Positions 44,336 through 53,772 of a stretch of DNA of 64,000 bases are shown here, in pieces; within the stretch, counting starts at the first letter, position 1; the number at the start of each line of letters is the position of its first letter. The position numbers were made by a program, and so were the translations under genes. Source of the stretch: an uncultured Pseudovibrio sp. GTDB taxonomy: Bacteria > Pseudomonadota > Alphaproteobacteria > Rhizobiales > Stappiaceae. Below the pieces are notes generated by a model. It ran no database searches. It saw only the letters and a list, made by a program, of their open reading frames with translations, and was not told where the DNA came from. The stretch is taken from the NCBI GenBank assembly GCA_947496145.1, contig CANMBS010000005.1:62001-126000 (forward strand). Direction: 5' to 3'.

Positions 44336-47311
44336 TCAGTTGGAAAGGAACCCTTCAGGCATACCAAAGGCTTCTTCCAGAGATGTCAGTGTTTCATCTG
44401 CATCTGCTGTCCCGTCAGCAACAGCTTGCACATCCACGTTCCCCGGTCCGCGCGGAACCACATCCCGCCGTTTTAAGTCGCGCTTAGGGGCAGCTATGAT
44501 CGGCTTCCTCTGTTTTTTCTCAGTAGTTACAACCGAAGCCGCAGCAGACACATCACTCGGCTTAGCAACAGGAATCAGCACCTTGCCAGCTTGGCTCGAA
44601 GCAACATCATCTTCGGCAAGAAGCATCAGCTCGCTGTCAGTGCCAACTGAGGCAGTCATTGCCGCTTCTTCACCTTCAACAGGATGAGCAAGCATCTTGC
44701 GCTCTTCTTCCTGAAGTTCAGACGCAATAGGCTCATTTTGCGAGGATGCACTTGCACGAAGTTTCTCTGCTTCCTCAATAGAACGAGCAGTCTTCATATC
44801 CTTAGCGAGTTTTTGAGACAGTTTTTCCGTTTTGCTCAGATCCCCAAAAGAAGCATTCGCATATTCCTTGGCGTCCACACTTTCAAAACTTGGTGTGCCA
44901 ATAAACCCACGTATCTTGAGCGGTGCAATGGTTGTAACCTTGGTGGCATCATTGTCCAGCTGAGATTGATCCAGCATACTGGGCTGTAAATACCACAGAA
45001 CCTCACCATCCTTGATGTTGATCGCACCACGTCCCTCAACCAGAGCTGTCTTGCTCTGCAAGGTCAGCGCCTGAAACTCGGCAGTGCCCCGATCAAACAC
45101 AACATCTGCGCCCCAACTGGAAAACACGGTCTGATCATCCTCAGCAAACGGCCAACCCGTAATGCCCTTGCTCCCTACAGAGGCAACAAGGCTGTCCACA
45201 TCCAGTTCATGTAGCATCCCATTTCCAAGCTGGAAACTAAGGGCACCACCCATATTAGCCCAGAGATCGCTCGGCGTTTTGCCAGAGGTATTCACATCCA
45301 TCTCAGCATAGAGGCTGCCATCGACACGAGGCATATCTCCGAGCGAGGAAAGGAAAGGAGCTGCACTAACTCCTTTCAAAGAAAACTCCGCCGAAAGACC
45401 TGGCTTGACTGTGGCACCATTCAAAAGCAGCTTTCCAGCGCCTTCACCGTTATAAAGGCCAACACGCGCCACATCTAACGCAAGCCGCCCCTCCGACAAC
45501 TCAGCCTTCAGTTCAGCATCTTGTCCGGAAAGTGCACCCAACTTGAGGCTGCCAATGGAAAGGTCAAGATCAAGGTCAAAACTGCGCAGCACAGAAAAAT
45601 CGTAGGCCCCTTCGCCCTTTGCATTTTTCGCATCGCTGCGTGAAAACATCTTATCAAAGGAGGCTTGCGCAATCTCTACCTCACCAGAAAGCTTGGGCAC
45701 TTCTGCTGTATCCAGTCGGCCACTGCCCTTCAGGCTCGTGTCATCAAGCGTAAACCGTGCATTTTTGAAGGCGACGCCTTCAGCATCCGGGTTAAAGTGT
45801 CCTGCAATCTCCATATTCTGACCACGCAGATACCTTGGCAAACTGCGCCCGTACCAACGCGCAAAACTGCTGAAGTCATCCGTCCGAAACGCGGTAACAC
45901 CCTCAAATCCATTCGCCAGAGAATAAGGCCCCGTCAAGCTGCCAGAGAACATCTCGCTGGAAAAGGAAAGGTTCACAGTCGCATCAGCACCCATTCCGCC
46001 CTGCAGATAGACCTGCTCACCATGCCAGCGAGCGGTTCCTTTCATCCTTAGTGGTTCTGCCAGACCGGAGAAAGCAAACGTCAGGTCCATATCATCAAGT
46101 GCTTCCGGACGTCCTTCAACAGCCAGCAGTTCAGGCAACTGCACTTCAGAAATCCGGCCTTTCCGCAGGATCGCGCCACCATCCACATCAAGCGCAGCAA
46201 TCAGCTCTTCATAGGTCTGCCCGACGCCATAAAATGAAACGTCCACATTAGCAAAACCAGAAGCGGTATAATCTAACCCCGCAAGCCGCAATCCCTGCTC
46301 AAAATCCAGAGATTGTCCGCTAATCTGTCCTTTCAGCTCATAGCCATCTTCCAGATAGCTTAACGCAACATCACCCCCAAACGCTACAGAACCAGCAGTG
46401 ATGGAGAGATCTTTGGTGCTCACTCCACGTTGGCGGAACTGCACTTTACCTGCCAGCACGCCACTGCCCACATCATCCGGTAGTTTCGCCCCATTTTGCG
46501 CAGCAAACTCTGCCAAATCAGGCAGTTCCATAAACACCTGAACTGTCCCAACAGGTCGTTCACTAAAGGCAAGTTGCCCTTTAAATCTAAATGTCTCGCT
46601 GGCTGGTCCACGCAGATGTCCCTCAACAGAAGTCGCACGTACTTCTCTCAGAGCATTAATGGAACCAATCCGCCCACCAATCGCATAACGCTTATCAAAC
46701 AGTGCAAACGCACCCTCCGCCGTAAGCGCATCACCGCCCTGTTCGAAGTTCAGCACCAGATCAATATTGGAAAGCAGCAGAGGAGCCGGTTGCTCTGGCT
46801 CGTAATATGAAACAACACCACCTTGAATGCTGACGGTTTCCAGCTCAAGTTTCTGCATAAAGGTGCCGACGCGCCCTGCAATGGTTCCCGCGACCTGAGT
46901 AAACTCCCCTCCTTCATCTTTTGCCTTCAATGGCTGCCAGGATGTACTTCCGGCCTGATCAAGTTCAAGAGTCCATTCCGGTTTCACTAACTCAACATTC
47001 GTGATGATGTTGCCGCCGGTCAGCAAACGCAGGGAGTTCAGCTCAAATCTGGCTTTCTCAACCTGCGCAAACTCAACGCCGTCGGCGCGCGCAGCACCAG
47101 CAACGCCGACACTTTCAACTTCAATCGCCAATGAGGGAAACAGGTCCACGCGCGTACGCCCGTCAAGGCGAAGCTTCCAACCGGTTGCGGTCTCAAATGA
47201 CTCTGCAATCTGGGTTTTGAGCTGTTGTTGGGGCACCAGAAGTGGCGCGAATACAAAGCCACAAATTACAAGAGCGGCAATACCCCCAAGAACAAGAAGA
47301 GCGCGTTTCAT
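44336..47311 (-). CDS. AsmA-family protein
   Basis: A 991-residue protein with one N-terminal membrane segment (LLVLGGIAALVICGFVFAPLLV) followed by an AsmA N-terminal domain (about 20-120) and a long region of beta-strand repeats. AsmA_2-type segments such as GTARWHGEQVYLQGG and MPRVDGSLYAEMDVNTSGKT are seen around 400-680. The C-terminal 200 residues are low-complexity, rich in Ala, Ser, Glu and Lys, and probably disordered. AsmA proteins belong to the bridge-like lipid-transfer family spanning the envelope; the exact cargo is unknown. It is transcribed alone. Confidence 0.88.
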   Translation of the reverse strand: MKRALLVLGGIAALVICGFVFAPLLVPQQQLKTQIAESFETATGWKLRLDGRTRVDLFPSLAIEVESVGVAGAARADGVEFAQVEKARFELNSLRLLTGGNIITNVELVKPEWTLELDQAGSTSWQPLKAKDEGGEFTQVAGTIAGRVGTFMQKLELETVSIQGGVVSYYEPEQPAPLLLSNIDLVLNFEQGGDALTAEGAFALFDKRYAIGGRIGSINALREVRATSVEGHLRGPASETFRFKGQLAFSERPVGTVQVFMELPDLAEFAAQNGAKLPDDVGSGVLAGKVQFRQRGVSTKDLSITAGSVAFGGDVALSYLEDGYELKGQISGQSLDFEQGLRLAGLDYTASGFANVDVSFYGVGQTYEELIAALDVDGGAILRKGRISEVQLPELLAVEGRPEALDDMDLTFAFSGLAEPLRMKGTARWHGEQVYLQGGMGADATVNLSFSSEMFSGSLTGPYSLANGFEGVTAFRTDDFSSFARWYGRSLPRYLRGQNMEIAGHFNPDAEGVAFKNARFTLDDTSLKGSGRLDTAEVPKLSGEVEIAQASFDKMFSRSDAKNAKGEGAYDFSVLRSFDLDLDLSIGSLKLGALSGQDAELKAELSEGRLALDVARVGLYNGEGAGKLLLNGATVKPGLSAEFSLKGVSAAPFLSSLGDMPRVDGSLYAEMDVNTSGKTPSDLWANMGGALSFQLGNGMLHELDVDSLVASVGSKGITGWPFAEDDQTVFSSWGADVVFDRGTAEFQALTLQSKTALVEGRGAINIKDGEVLWYLQPSMLDQSQLDNDATKVTTIAPLKIRGFIGTPSFESVDAKEYANASFGDLSKTEKLSQKLAKDMKTARSIEEAEKLRASASSQNEPIASELQEEERKMLAHPVEGEEAAMTASVGTDSELMLLAEDDVASSQAGKVLIPVAKPSDVSAAASVVTTEKKQRKPIIAAPKRDLKRRDVVPRGPGNVDVQAVADGTADADETLTSLEEAFGMPEGFLSN

Positions 47312-47538
47312 TTAATCTCAGTATCCTGATGGATGATTTGGTGATTCCGGGAAAGGCCCAGTGTAAGCTGCTTATATGTAACAAATACAGCGCTAAAAGC
47401 CCTGAGAAAACGTCTAAATTATGATTAGTTAAAGCTTTTCATTTGCCAGAAGATACAAGTTGGTTGTTCCAGCAGCCAAATCCTATCAACTCTTCAACCC
47501 ACACCCATCCTATCTCAGGGGAGCAAATTGCAGCATCT

Positions 47539-47609
47539 AAGGCGTTTTTCTTGGTAATTATAATTATTTTTGCGTATCAATAGAACGCCATAGGAGCCAG
47601 AAACGCCTT
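47539..47609. promoter_or_regulatory. Leader region with an inverted repeat before the TerB gene
   Basis: AAGGCGTTT (47539-47547) and AAACGCCTT (47601-47609) are perfect 9-base inverted copies about 50 bases apart, flanking an AT-rich core. The 360-base gap 47312-47671 holds no gene and should contain the AsmA and TerB promoters. Confidence 0.3.
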
Positions 47610-47671
47610 TAAGCCTTTCACAAATGCACTAAATATAAGTGCAATGAACAATAACTGCACGGAGCATTTAT

Positions 47672-48163
47672 ATGCTGGACGCCTTGAAAAAATTCTTCAA
47701 AGACTTGTCTTCCGATCACGAGGAAGCCGTTCGTTTTGGTGAGGACGACGAACGACTGGCGGTCGCAGCACTCATGTTTCACATTATTGCAGTTGACGGT
47801 GACGTCGAGCAACAGGAGCTGGACCAGTTCAAACAAGTGCTTCAGCAGCAATATGAACTGACTGAAGATGATACTCAGGTGTTAATGCGTCTGGCTCAGG
47901 AGCGTGATGAAGAAGCCGTTGATCTTTACGGCTTCACATCAGTGCTTAAGCGCAAAATGGAACCGGAACAGCGCCTCAAGGTGATCGAAGCACTGTGGGA
48001 GATGGTCTATGCTGATGGCTCTGTGCATGAATTTGAAGACAACACAATTTGGCGTGTTGCCGAGTTACTAGGGGTGTCCTCCAGAGACCGTATGCAACTC
48101 AAACAAAAGGTTGCTCAGCGCCAAAAAGGCAGCAATGCCCCCCATCCTAAAGGTAATCAATAA
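47672..48163 (+). CDS. TerB-family tellurite-resistance-like protein
   Basis: A 163-residue all-helical TerB-domain protein. Two related segments, ALMFHIIAVDGDVEQQELDQF at about 33-53 and ALWEMVYADGSVHEFEDNTIWRVAELLGVS at about 109-138, carry the paired acidic residues thought to bind metal. No terZ/D/C partner genes are nearby, so real tellurite resistance is doubtful. It is followed 2 bases later by the amidotransferase gene and is probably co-transcribed with it. Confidence 0.85.
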   Translation: MLDALKKFFKDLSSDHEEAVRFGEDDERLAVAALMFHIIAVDGDVEQQELDQFKQVLQQQYELTEDDTQVLMRLAQERDEEAVDLYGFTSVLKRKMEPEQRLKVIEALWEMVYADGSVHEFEDNTIWRVAELLGVSSRDRMQLKQKVAQRQKGSNAPHPKGNQ

Positions 48164-48165
48164 TT

Positions 48166-48915
48166 ATGTTAAAGCGGAACCCGCAACACTCTCCAAAAAT
48201 ATTAGTCGTGTTGCATCAGGAAAACTCAAATCCCGGCCGTGTCGGGCAACAACTGATCAAACGTGGGTTTGAACTGGATATCAGACGTCCTCGTTTTGGC
48301 GATCCGCTTCCAGAAACGCTGCAAGACCATGCTGGTTCCGTCATCTTTGGTGGACCGATGAGCGCCAATGACACAGACGATTTCATCAAACAGGAAATCG
48401 ACTGGATCAGTATTCCACTAAATGAAAACAAGCCTTTTCTGGGCATTTGTCTTGGCGCCCAGATGCTTTCTAAAAACCTGGGAGGCAAAGTAACAGGACG
48501 CGATGATGGCCTGGTAGAAATCGGTTACTATCCACTTCAGGCAACACACTCCGGTGCAAATCTCATGGAATGGCCCAGGCAGGTCTATCAGTGGCACCGC
48601 GAAGGTTTTTCCCTGCCTGCAGGTGCAGAATTGTTAGCCTCAAGCCCAACCTATGAAAATCAGGCAATTCGCGTTGGCGATAAAGCATTTGGCATTCAGT
48701 TTCATCCAGAACTGACCTACGCCATGATGAGCCGGTGGACCACCCGCGCGGCTCATCGCCTCGTTCTTCCGGGTGCAAAAAAACGGGGCGAGCATTTCCG
48801 TGAGCGCTTTGTTTATGACCCCTCCATCCTCCAATGGCTGGAAAACTTCATGGATAACTGGATCGGTCACGCAAGTGTCCCCGCGATGAATTGGGTATCC
48901 AGCACCTGCAAATAA
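48166..48915 (+). CDS. Class I glutamine amidotransferase-like protein
   Basis: A 249-residue GATase1 protein, GuaA-like in fold but without a synthetase domain. The nucleophile is C95 in LGICLGAQML, with the catalytic His-Glu in IQFHPELTY near residue 185. Stand-alone forms include gamma-glutamyl hydrolases and orphan amidotransferases. The start lies 2 bases after the TerB gene. The acceptor is unknown. Confidence 0.88.
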   Translation: MLKRNPQHSPKILVVLHQENSNPGRVGQQLIKRGFELDIRRPRFGDPLPETLQDHAGSVIFGGPMSANDTDDFIKQEIDWISIPLNENKPFLGICLGAQMLSKNLGGKVTGRDDGLVEIGYYPLQATHSGANLMEWPRQVYQWHREGFSLPAGAELLASSPTYENQAIRVGDKAFGIQFHPELTYAMMSRWTTRAAHRLVLPGAKKRGEHFRERFVYDPSILQWLENFMDNWIGHASVPAMNWVSSTCK

Positions 48916-48920
48916 ATAAA

Positions 48921-48955
48921 AGCCCCGGATCACCTGACTGACCGGGGCTCTTAAA
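48921..48955. terminator. Bidirectional terminator between the amidotransferase and SatP-type genes
   Basis: AGCCCCGG (48921-48928) and CCGGGGCT (48942-48949) form a perfect eight-pair stem between convergent genes. On the minus strand the stem is followed by TTTTATTTATTT, on the plus strand by CTTAAAC, so it serves mainly the SatP-type gene. Confidence 0.8.
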
Positions 48956-48971
48956 CTTTAAAAAACTCAGC

Positions 48972-49577
48972 TTATTCTGTTGGAACTGCTTCCGCGCCAG
49001 AAACTTTCTCACCTGGCTGCAAAACTGGAGAACCAACTGGCAGGACGTCGCAACCACAAACATCTTTATAGATGATGTGCGCCATCACATACCATGCGCA
49101 GAATGAGCAAAGGATCAGAACGTAACCTGCAATCACGTTGAAGAATGCTGGACCAAAGTGCCCTAAAAGCAGCAGGATGAAGCCGAGCAGCAGAGTACCG
49201 AAGATGGAAGCTTCTGCAGTATGAACATGCAATGCACCATAGAACATGATGCCGGTGTAGATGGTGAACGGCAGCAGGAAGAAACCAATGTCGGAATGAG
49301 AAGCTGTGTAGAAGCCCAGCTTGTTGCCAACAAGGATACCAGCGAATGCAAGCCAGAACGCACCATAAATGGTGAAGGCGCTGTAACCGAAATTGTTGCC
49401 AGTCTTACCTGTCTGGAAACCCGCAACCAGCTGCGCAAGGCCACCAACGAAAACACCGAGCCAAAGCACCGGACCCATGTTATGCAGCAGACCAATGTTT
49501 GCCATTTGCAGAACGAAAGTTGTCATACCGAAGCCAGCCAGACCAATTACCGCTGGGTTTCCTGTTTTAGTTTGCAC
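48972..49577 (-). CDS. Acetate/succinate-type transporter, GPR1/FUN34/YaaH (SatP) family
   Basis: A 201-residue membrane protein with six predicted helices. The family signature NPAVIGLAGFGMTTFVLQ stands near the N-terminus, and FGYSAFTIYGAFWLAFA lies in the third segment. SatP proteins take up acetate and succinate. I chose the GTG at 49577, with GAGGG 8 bases upstream, which gives a normal-length N-terminus. Upstream in-frame ATGs (49622, 49673) would add up to 32 residues not typical of the family. A terminator follows the stop. Confidence 0.85.
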   Translation of the reverse strand: MQTKTGNPAVIGLAGFGMTTFVLQMANIGLLHNMGPVLWLGVFVGGLAQLVAGFQTGKTGNNFGYSAFTIYGAFWLAFAGILVGNKLGFYTASHSDIGFFLLPFTIYTGIMFYGALHVHTAEASIFGTLLLGFILLLLGHFGPAFFNVIAGYVLILCSFCAWYVMAHIIYKDVCGCDVLPVGSPVLQPGEKVSGAEAVPTE

Positions 49578-49735
49578 GTTTGCACCCTCAATAAAAAACC
49601 CAACTTCGGCCTGTAAGCTCATGGCTTTTACAAAACCGTAAATTGGGAACCACACTCGAGTTTCACGCATCATTCCTCAAAAGGACTGAACCGATCTTCG
49701 AACAACGATACGCATAATTTCTATTATTTTTGGAG

Positions 49736-49780
49736 CGCCCGCACGACTGCGATTGAATGCGGTACGCTCTCGTGCGGGCG
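49736..49780. promoter_or_regulatory. Long GC-rich inverted repeat upstream of the SatP-type gene
   Basis: CGCCCGCACGA (49736-49746) and TCGTGCGGGCG (49770-49780) form a perfect 11-base inverted repeat with a 23-base loop. No T-run follows on either strand, so it is not a simple terminator. It lies about 160 bases upstream of the SatP-type start within an otherwise AT-rich 411-base gap (49578-49988). Confidence 0.4.
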
Positions 49781-49907
49781 TCAATACATAAGCACCCCAA
49801 CAGAAAAAACTGCACAAATACCATGAGAAGGACTACGTACTACAGAACATCACATCACAACGAGGCTTAAAACATTGATACATATAGTTTTTTTACTCTC
49901 GAAAACA

Positions 49908-49954
49908 GAAAAACCAGCAATGCATAGTGCCCATGCACTGGGCGCATTGCTGGT
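49908..49954 (-). terminator. Rho-independent terminator of the pyruvate carboxylase gene
   Basis: Arms ACCAGCAATGC (49913-49923) and GCATTGCTGGT (49944-49954) form an eleven-pair stem with a smaller hairpin (GCCCA/TGGGC) in its loop. On the minus strand it is followed by TTTTTC and lies about 35 bases after the stop. Confidence 0.85.
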
Positions 49955-49988
49955 TAATTGCAAATCACGCAATATTTTGCGTGCACTA

Positions 49989-52900
49989 TTACTTAAATGT
50001 CAGGATAAGATCTTTCGCATCAAGTTGATCACCCGGCACAACACATAGTTCGCTGATCTCTCCATCACGCTCCGCATGTACTGATGTTTCCATCTTCATT
50101 GCTTCGATAGAAACAAGCAAATCACCAGCTTTCACAGTTTGCCCTGCTTTCACAGCCAGAGTTGAAATCACACCGGGGACAGGTGCACCAATCTGTAGTT
50201 CATCATCCTCATCAACTTTGCGTCTTGCAGGCGTATTTGCTGCGCTGTGTGTGCGATCAATGATGCGGATGTTACGCGGCTGTCCGTTCAACTCAAAGAA
50301 CACGCGCTTTTCGCCATGCTCATCAGTTTCACCAATCGCAAGACAGGAGATAACCATGGTCTTGCCCGGCTCCAGCTCTGCCATGATCTCATCTCCAACC
50401 TCCAGACCGTAAAAATAGGTTGGCGTTGGCAGAACGCTTGTAGGGCCATACTTGTCCTGAGCCTTGGTGAACTCAGTATACACCTTCGGGTACATAAGCA
50501 TGGAAGACAGTTCCTGCTCAGAACCCTTACGCCCCAGAATACCAGCAAGCTCATCACGCTTGGCATTCATATCCTCAGCTTTCAGCAGGGAACCCGGACG
50601 AACCGTGATTGGCTCCTGCCCTTTAAGAACCTTCCTCTGTAACTCGACAGGCCAGCCACCCGGAGGAATACCAAGGTCACCATGCATCATGTTGACGACG
50701 GATTCCGGGAAGGAAACTTCCTTGTTGGGATCAAGCACATCTTCCGGTGTAATGCCCTGAGACACCATCATAACCGCCATGTCACCAACAACTTTGGAGC
50801 TAGGCGTTACCTTCACAATGTCACCAAACATCATGTTCACGTCAGCATAGGCTTTAGCAACTTCGTGCCAGCGCATTTCAAGACCAAGCGAGCGTGCCTG
50901 CTCTTTCAGGTTGGTGAACTGACCACCCGGCATCTCATGCAGGTAAACCTCTGAAGCACCAAATCGCAGATCGCTCTCAAAGGCACGATATTGCGTACGA
51001 ACAGCTTCCCAATAGAAGGAAACCTGCTGAATACGGTCCGTATTCAAACCACTGTCGCGAGACGTACCTTTCAGCGCTTCAACAACTGCCCCCATACACG
51101 GCTGAGAAGTCAGACCCGAAAGTGAATCCATTGCCAGATCAACAATGTCTGCGCCACTTTCAACCGCAGCCAGCACAGTCGAGGCCGCAATACCGGAAGT
51201 ATCATGTGTGTGGAAGTGGATCGGAATTTCGACCTCCTCCTTCAGCGCCTTGATCAGCACTTTTGCTGCTTGCGGCTTCAATACACCGCCCATATCCTTG
51301 ATGCCCAGAATATGAGCGCCAGCCGCTTCCAGCTCCTTGGCCAGATTGACATAATACTTCAGGTCATACTTCGGACGAGCACTATTCAGAATGTCGCCAG
51401 TATAGCAAAGTGCTGCTTCACACAGCTTGCCTTCATCCTGCACAGCATCCAGAGACACGCGCATGTTCTCAACCCAGTTCAGACAATCGAACACACGGAA
51501 CACATCCACACCAGCTTCAGCCGCCTGATGTACAAAGTGCTGAACTACATTGTCCGGGTAGTTTGCATAACCCACACCGTTTGAGCCACGCAGAAGCATC
51601 TGCATCAAAAGGTTCGGTGCTTTCTCGCGCACAAGACGCAGTCGCTCCCACGGATCTTCAGTCAGGAAGCGCATAGAAACATCAAATGTTGCTCCACCCC
51701 AACATTCCAGTGAGAACAACTCTGGCAAACCCTGCGCATAACTGTCAGCAACCTGCGCAAGATCATAAGTTCGCATGCGTGTAGCAAGCAACGATTGATG
51801 TGCATCACGCATAGTTGTGTCAGTAATCAGCACTTGCTGCTGAGCCTTCACCCACTTGGCAAACTCCTTCGGCCCAAGCTCCGCAAGCTTCTGGCGTGTT
51901 CCATCCATCATTGGCAATTTGAACTTCGGAGCAACCGGCACCGGCGCATCCGCAGGTGGTTTTGGACGTCCCTTCGTTTCAGGATGGCCATTCACAGTCA
52001 CATCAGCTATATAATTCAAAAGCTTAGTTGCACGATCCGCTGTCTTAATGTTCTCAAACAGTTCTGGCGTGCTATCAATAAAGCGCGTTGTGTAAGTGTT
52101 ATCCTTGAAAGACGGATGCGCGATAATCCGCTCAAGGAAGATCAGATTGGTCGCAACGCCCCGGATACGGAACTCACGTAAGGCACGATCCATACGCGCA
52201 CAAACTTCCTCAGGTGTCGGAGCCCAGGCTGTGACTTTCTCAAGAAGAGGATCATAAAAGCGGGTGATAACCGCACCTGCATATGCAGTACCGCCATCAA
52301 GGCGGATGCCAAAGCCGGTTGCACCACGGTACGCGCTCAAACGACCATAATCAGGGATAAAATTATGCTCTGGATCTTCAGTGGTGATACGGCATTGAAG
52401 CGCATGGCCATTCAGCTCAATTCCAGCCTGCTCAGGCACACCGGTCACCGCTTCATCACCGATACGCCCACCTTCCGCAATACGGATCTGCGCACGCACG
52501 ATATCGATACCTGTCACTTCTTCAGTAACCGTATGCTCCACCTGAATACGCGGGTTCACCTCAATGAAGTAAACCTTACCGGTGTCTGCATCCATCAAAA
52601 ACTCAACGGTCCCTGCACCGCAATATCCAACTTCACGACCAATTTTCAGGCCATACTCACAAAGTTCTGAGCGTTTCACATCGTCCAGATAAGGCGCAGG
52701 CGCACGTTCAACCACCTTTTGATGACGGCGCTGAATAGAACAGTCACGCTCAAACAGGTGAACAAGATTGCCGTGCTGATCACCAAGAATCTGCACTTCC
52801 ACATGTCGTGCACGTTCAACCAGCTTTTCAAGGTAAACTTCATCTTTGCCGAAAGCCGCTCTTGCCTCGCGCTTAGCTTCTACAACTTCGCGCTCAAGCG

Positions 52901-53453
52901 TCTCCTCATCACGGATCACGCGCATCCCACGACCGCCACCGCCCCAGGATGCCTTAAGCATCACCGGATAACCGACTTCGAGCGCCACTCTTTTGACTTC
53001 CTCGATGTCATCAGGAAGCGGGTCTGTTGCAGGCATCACCGGAACACCCGCCTGAATCGCCAGCTCACGCGCAGAAACCTTATTACCAAGACGACGCATG
53101 GTATCTGGAGACGGGCCTATGAAGATGATGCCGTTTTCCGCACAAGCCTCAGCAAATTCAGGGCTCTCAGAGAGGAAACCATAACCGGGGTGAATTGCAT
53201 CAACACGCTGCTCTTTTGCAACCCGAATGATTTCATCAACCGACAAGTAAGCCTCAATCGGCCCCAGCCCCTTACCCACCTGATAAGATTCATCTGCCTT
53301 GAACCGATGCAGGGCGAGTTTGTCTTCTTCCGCAAAGACAGCAACCGTTTGGAGACCAAGTTCGTTCGCAGCCCGGAAAACGCGAATTGCAATTTCTGAG
53401 CGGTTAGCAACCAATATTCGTTGAATAGCCAAAGTAGGTCCCCCAGTCGCCAT
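49989..53453 (-). CDS. pyc: Pyruvate carboxylase
   Basis: A 1154-residue single-chain pyruvate carboxylase, the anaplerotic enzyme making oxaloacetate from pyruvate, bicarbonate and ATP. Domains in order: biotin carboxylase (1 to about 460, ILVANRSEIAIRVFRAA, ATP loop GGGGRGMRVI), carboxyltransferase (about 535-830, DTTMRDAHQSLLATRM with metal ligands), the allosteric linker, and the biotin carrier domain with K1120 in SIEAMKMETS. The ATG at 53453 has no good ribosome site; a TTG 21 bases on, preceded by GGGGGA, is a serious alternative start. It is transcribed alone. Confidence 0.97.
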   Translation of the reverse strand: MATGGPTLAIQRILVANRSEIAIRVFRAANELGLQTVAVFAEEDKLALHRFKADESYQVGKGLGPIEAYLSVDEIIRVAKEQRVDAIHPGYGFLSESPEFAEACAENGIIFIGPSPDTMRRLGNKVSARELAIQAGVPVMPATDPLPDDIEEVKRVALEVGYPVMLKASWGGGGRGMRVIRDEETLEREVVEAKREARAAFGKDEVYLEKLVERARHVEVQILGDQHGNLVHLFERDCSIQRRHQKVVERAPAPYLDDVKRSELCEYGLKIGREVGYCGAGTVEFLMDADTGKVYFIEVNPRIQVEHTVTEEVTGIDIVRAQIRIAEGGRIGDEAVTGVPEQAGIELNGHALQCRITTEDPEHNFIPDYGRLSAYRGATGFGIRLDGGTAYAGAVITRFYDPLLEKVTAWAPTPEEVCARMDRALREFRIRGVATNLIFLERIIAHPSFKDNTYTTRFIDSTPELFENIKTADRATKLLNYIADVTVNGHPETKGRPKPPADAPVPVAPKFKLPMMDGTRQKLAELGPKEFAKWVKAQQQVLITDTTMRDAHQSLLATRMRTYDLAQVADSYAQGLPELFSLECWGGATFDVSMRFLTEDPWERLRLVREKAPNLLMQMLLRGSNGVGYANYPDNVVQHFVHQAAEAGVDVFRVFDCLNWVENMRVSLDAVQDEGKLCEAALCYTGDILNSARPKYDLKYYVNLAKELEAAGAHILGIKDMGGVLKPQAAKVLIKALKEEVEIPIHFHTHDTSGIAASTVLAAVESGADIVDLAMDSLSGLTSQPCMGAVVEALKGTSRDSGLNTDRIQQVSFYWEAVRTQYRAFESDLRFGASEVYLHEMPGGQFTNLKEQARSLGLEMRWHEVAKAYADVNMMFGDIVKVTPSSKVVGDMAVMMVSQGITPEDVLDPNKEVSFPESVVNMMHGDLGIPPGGWPVELQRKVLKGQEPITVRPGSLLKAEDMNAKRDELAGILGRKGSEQELSSMLMYPKVYTEFTKAQDKYGPTSVLPTPTYFYGLEVGDEIMAELEPGKTMVISCLAIGETDEHGEKRVFFELNGQPRNIRIIDRTHSAANTPARRKVDEDDELQIGAPVPGVISTLAVKAGQTVKAGDLLVSIEAMKMETSVHAERDGEISELCVVPGDQLDAKDLILTFK

Positions 53454-53478
53454 GTATTCTGGGGTTTTATAGTCGAGT

Positions 53479-53565
53479 AATTCCCCATATGAAAAGATTA
53501 ATTTATAGTCACTCCTGCCAATACTATATTCAATATGCCAAAAATCATTCGTAAAATGGGGAATT
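53479..53565. promoter_or_regulatory. Widely spaced inverted repeat upstream of pyc
   Basis: AATTCCCCAT (53479-53488) and ATGGGGAATT (53556-53565) are perfect 10-base inverted copies 67 bases apart, just upstream of the pyc start. They look like two binding sites for one regulator in opposed orientation. Confidence 0.4.
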
Positions 53566-53699
53566 TCTAAGGAATTTATCGTATAATTGAGAAAAACTAA
53601 ACACGTGAAATTATATACGCATTCTCTCTTTATTTTGACTTCACTAATATATCTCGAGGGGTTTTTCTACTTTTACGACGAAAGGAGGTAATTCAGCCT

Positions 53700-53753
53700 A
53701 TGAATCCGCGAAACAAACAGCAGGCTCCAGTAAATGGAACCTGCTGCGTGTAA
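53700..53753 (+). CDS. Possible 17-residue peptide gene with a perfect Shine-Dalgarno
   Basis: AAAGGAGGT, a full complement of the 16S tail, stands 9 bases before an ATG at 53700 that encodes MNPRNKQQAPVNGTCCV and a stop. The codons coincide with the luxR terminator on the other strand, so the frame may be accidental. AAGGAGGT and the bases after it also resemble the reverse complement of the 16S rRNA 3' end. Expression is unproven. Confidence 0.25.
   Translation: MNPRNKQQAPVNGTCCV
53711..53746 (-). terminator. Rho-independent terminator of the LuxR-type gene
   Basis: Arms CAGCAGGCTCC and GGAACCTGCTG (53718-53746) pair over eleven positions with one mismatch. On the minus strand the stem is followed by TTTGTTT, 27 bases after the stop codon. 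Confidence 0.8.
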
Positions 53754-53772
53754 AAACAGACATTCTTTCAGC

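Noticed and set aside
47672-48163. Tellurite resistance operon
   Set aside because: Only a single TerB-domain protein is present; terZ, terC and terD are missing.
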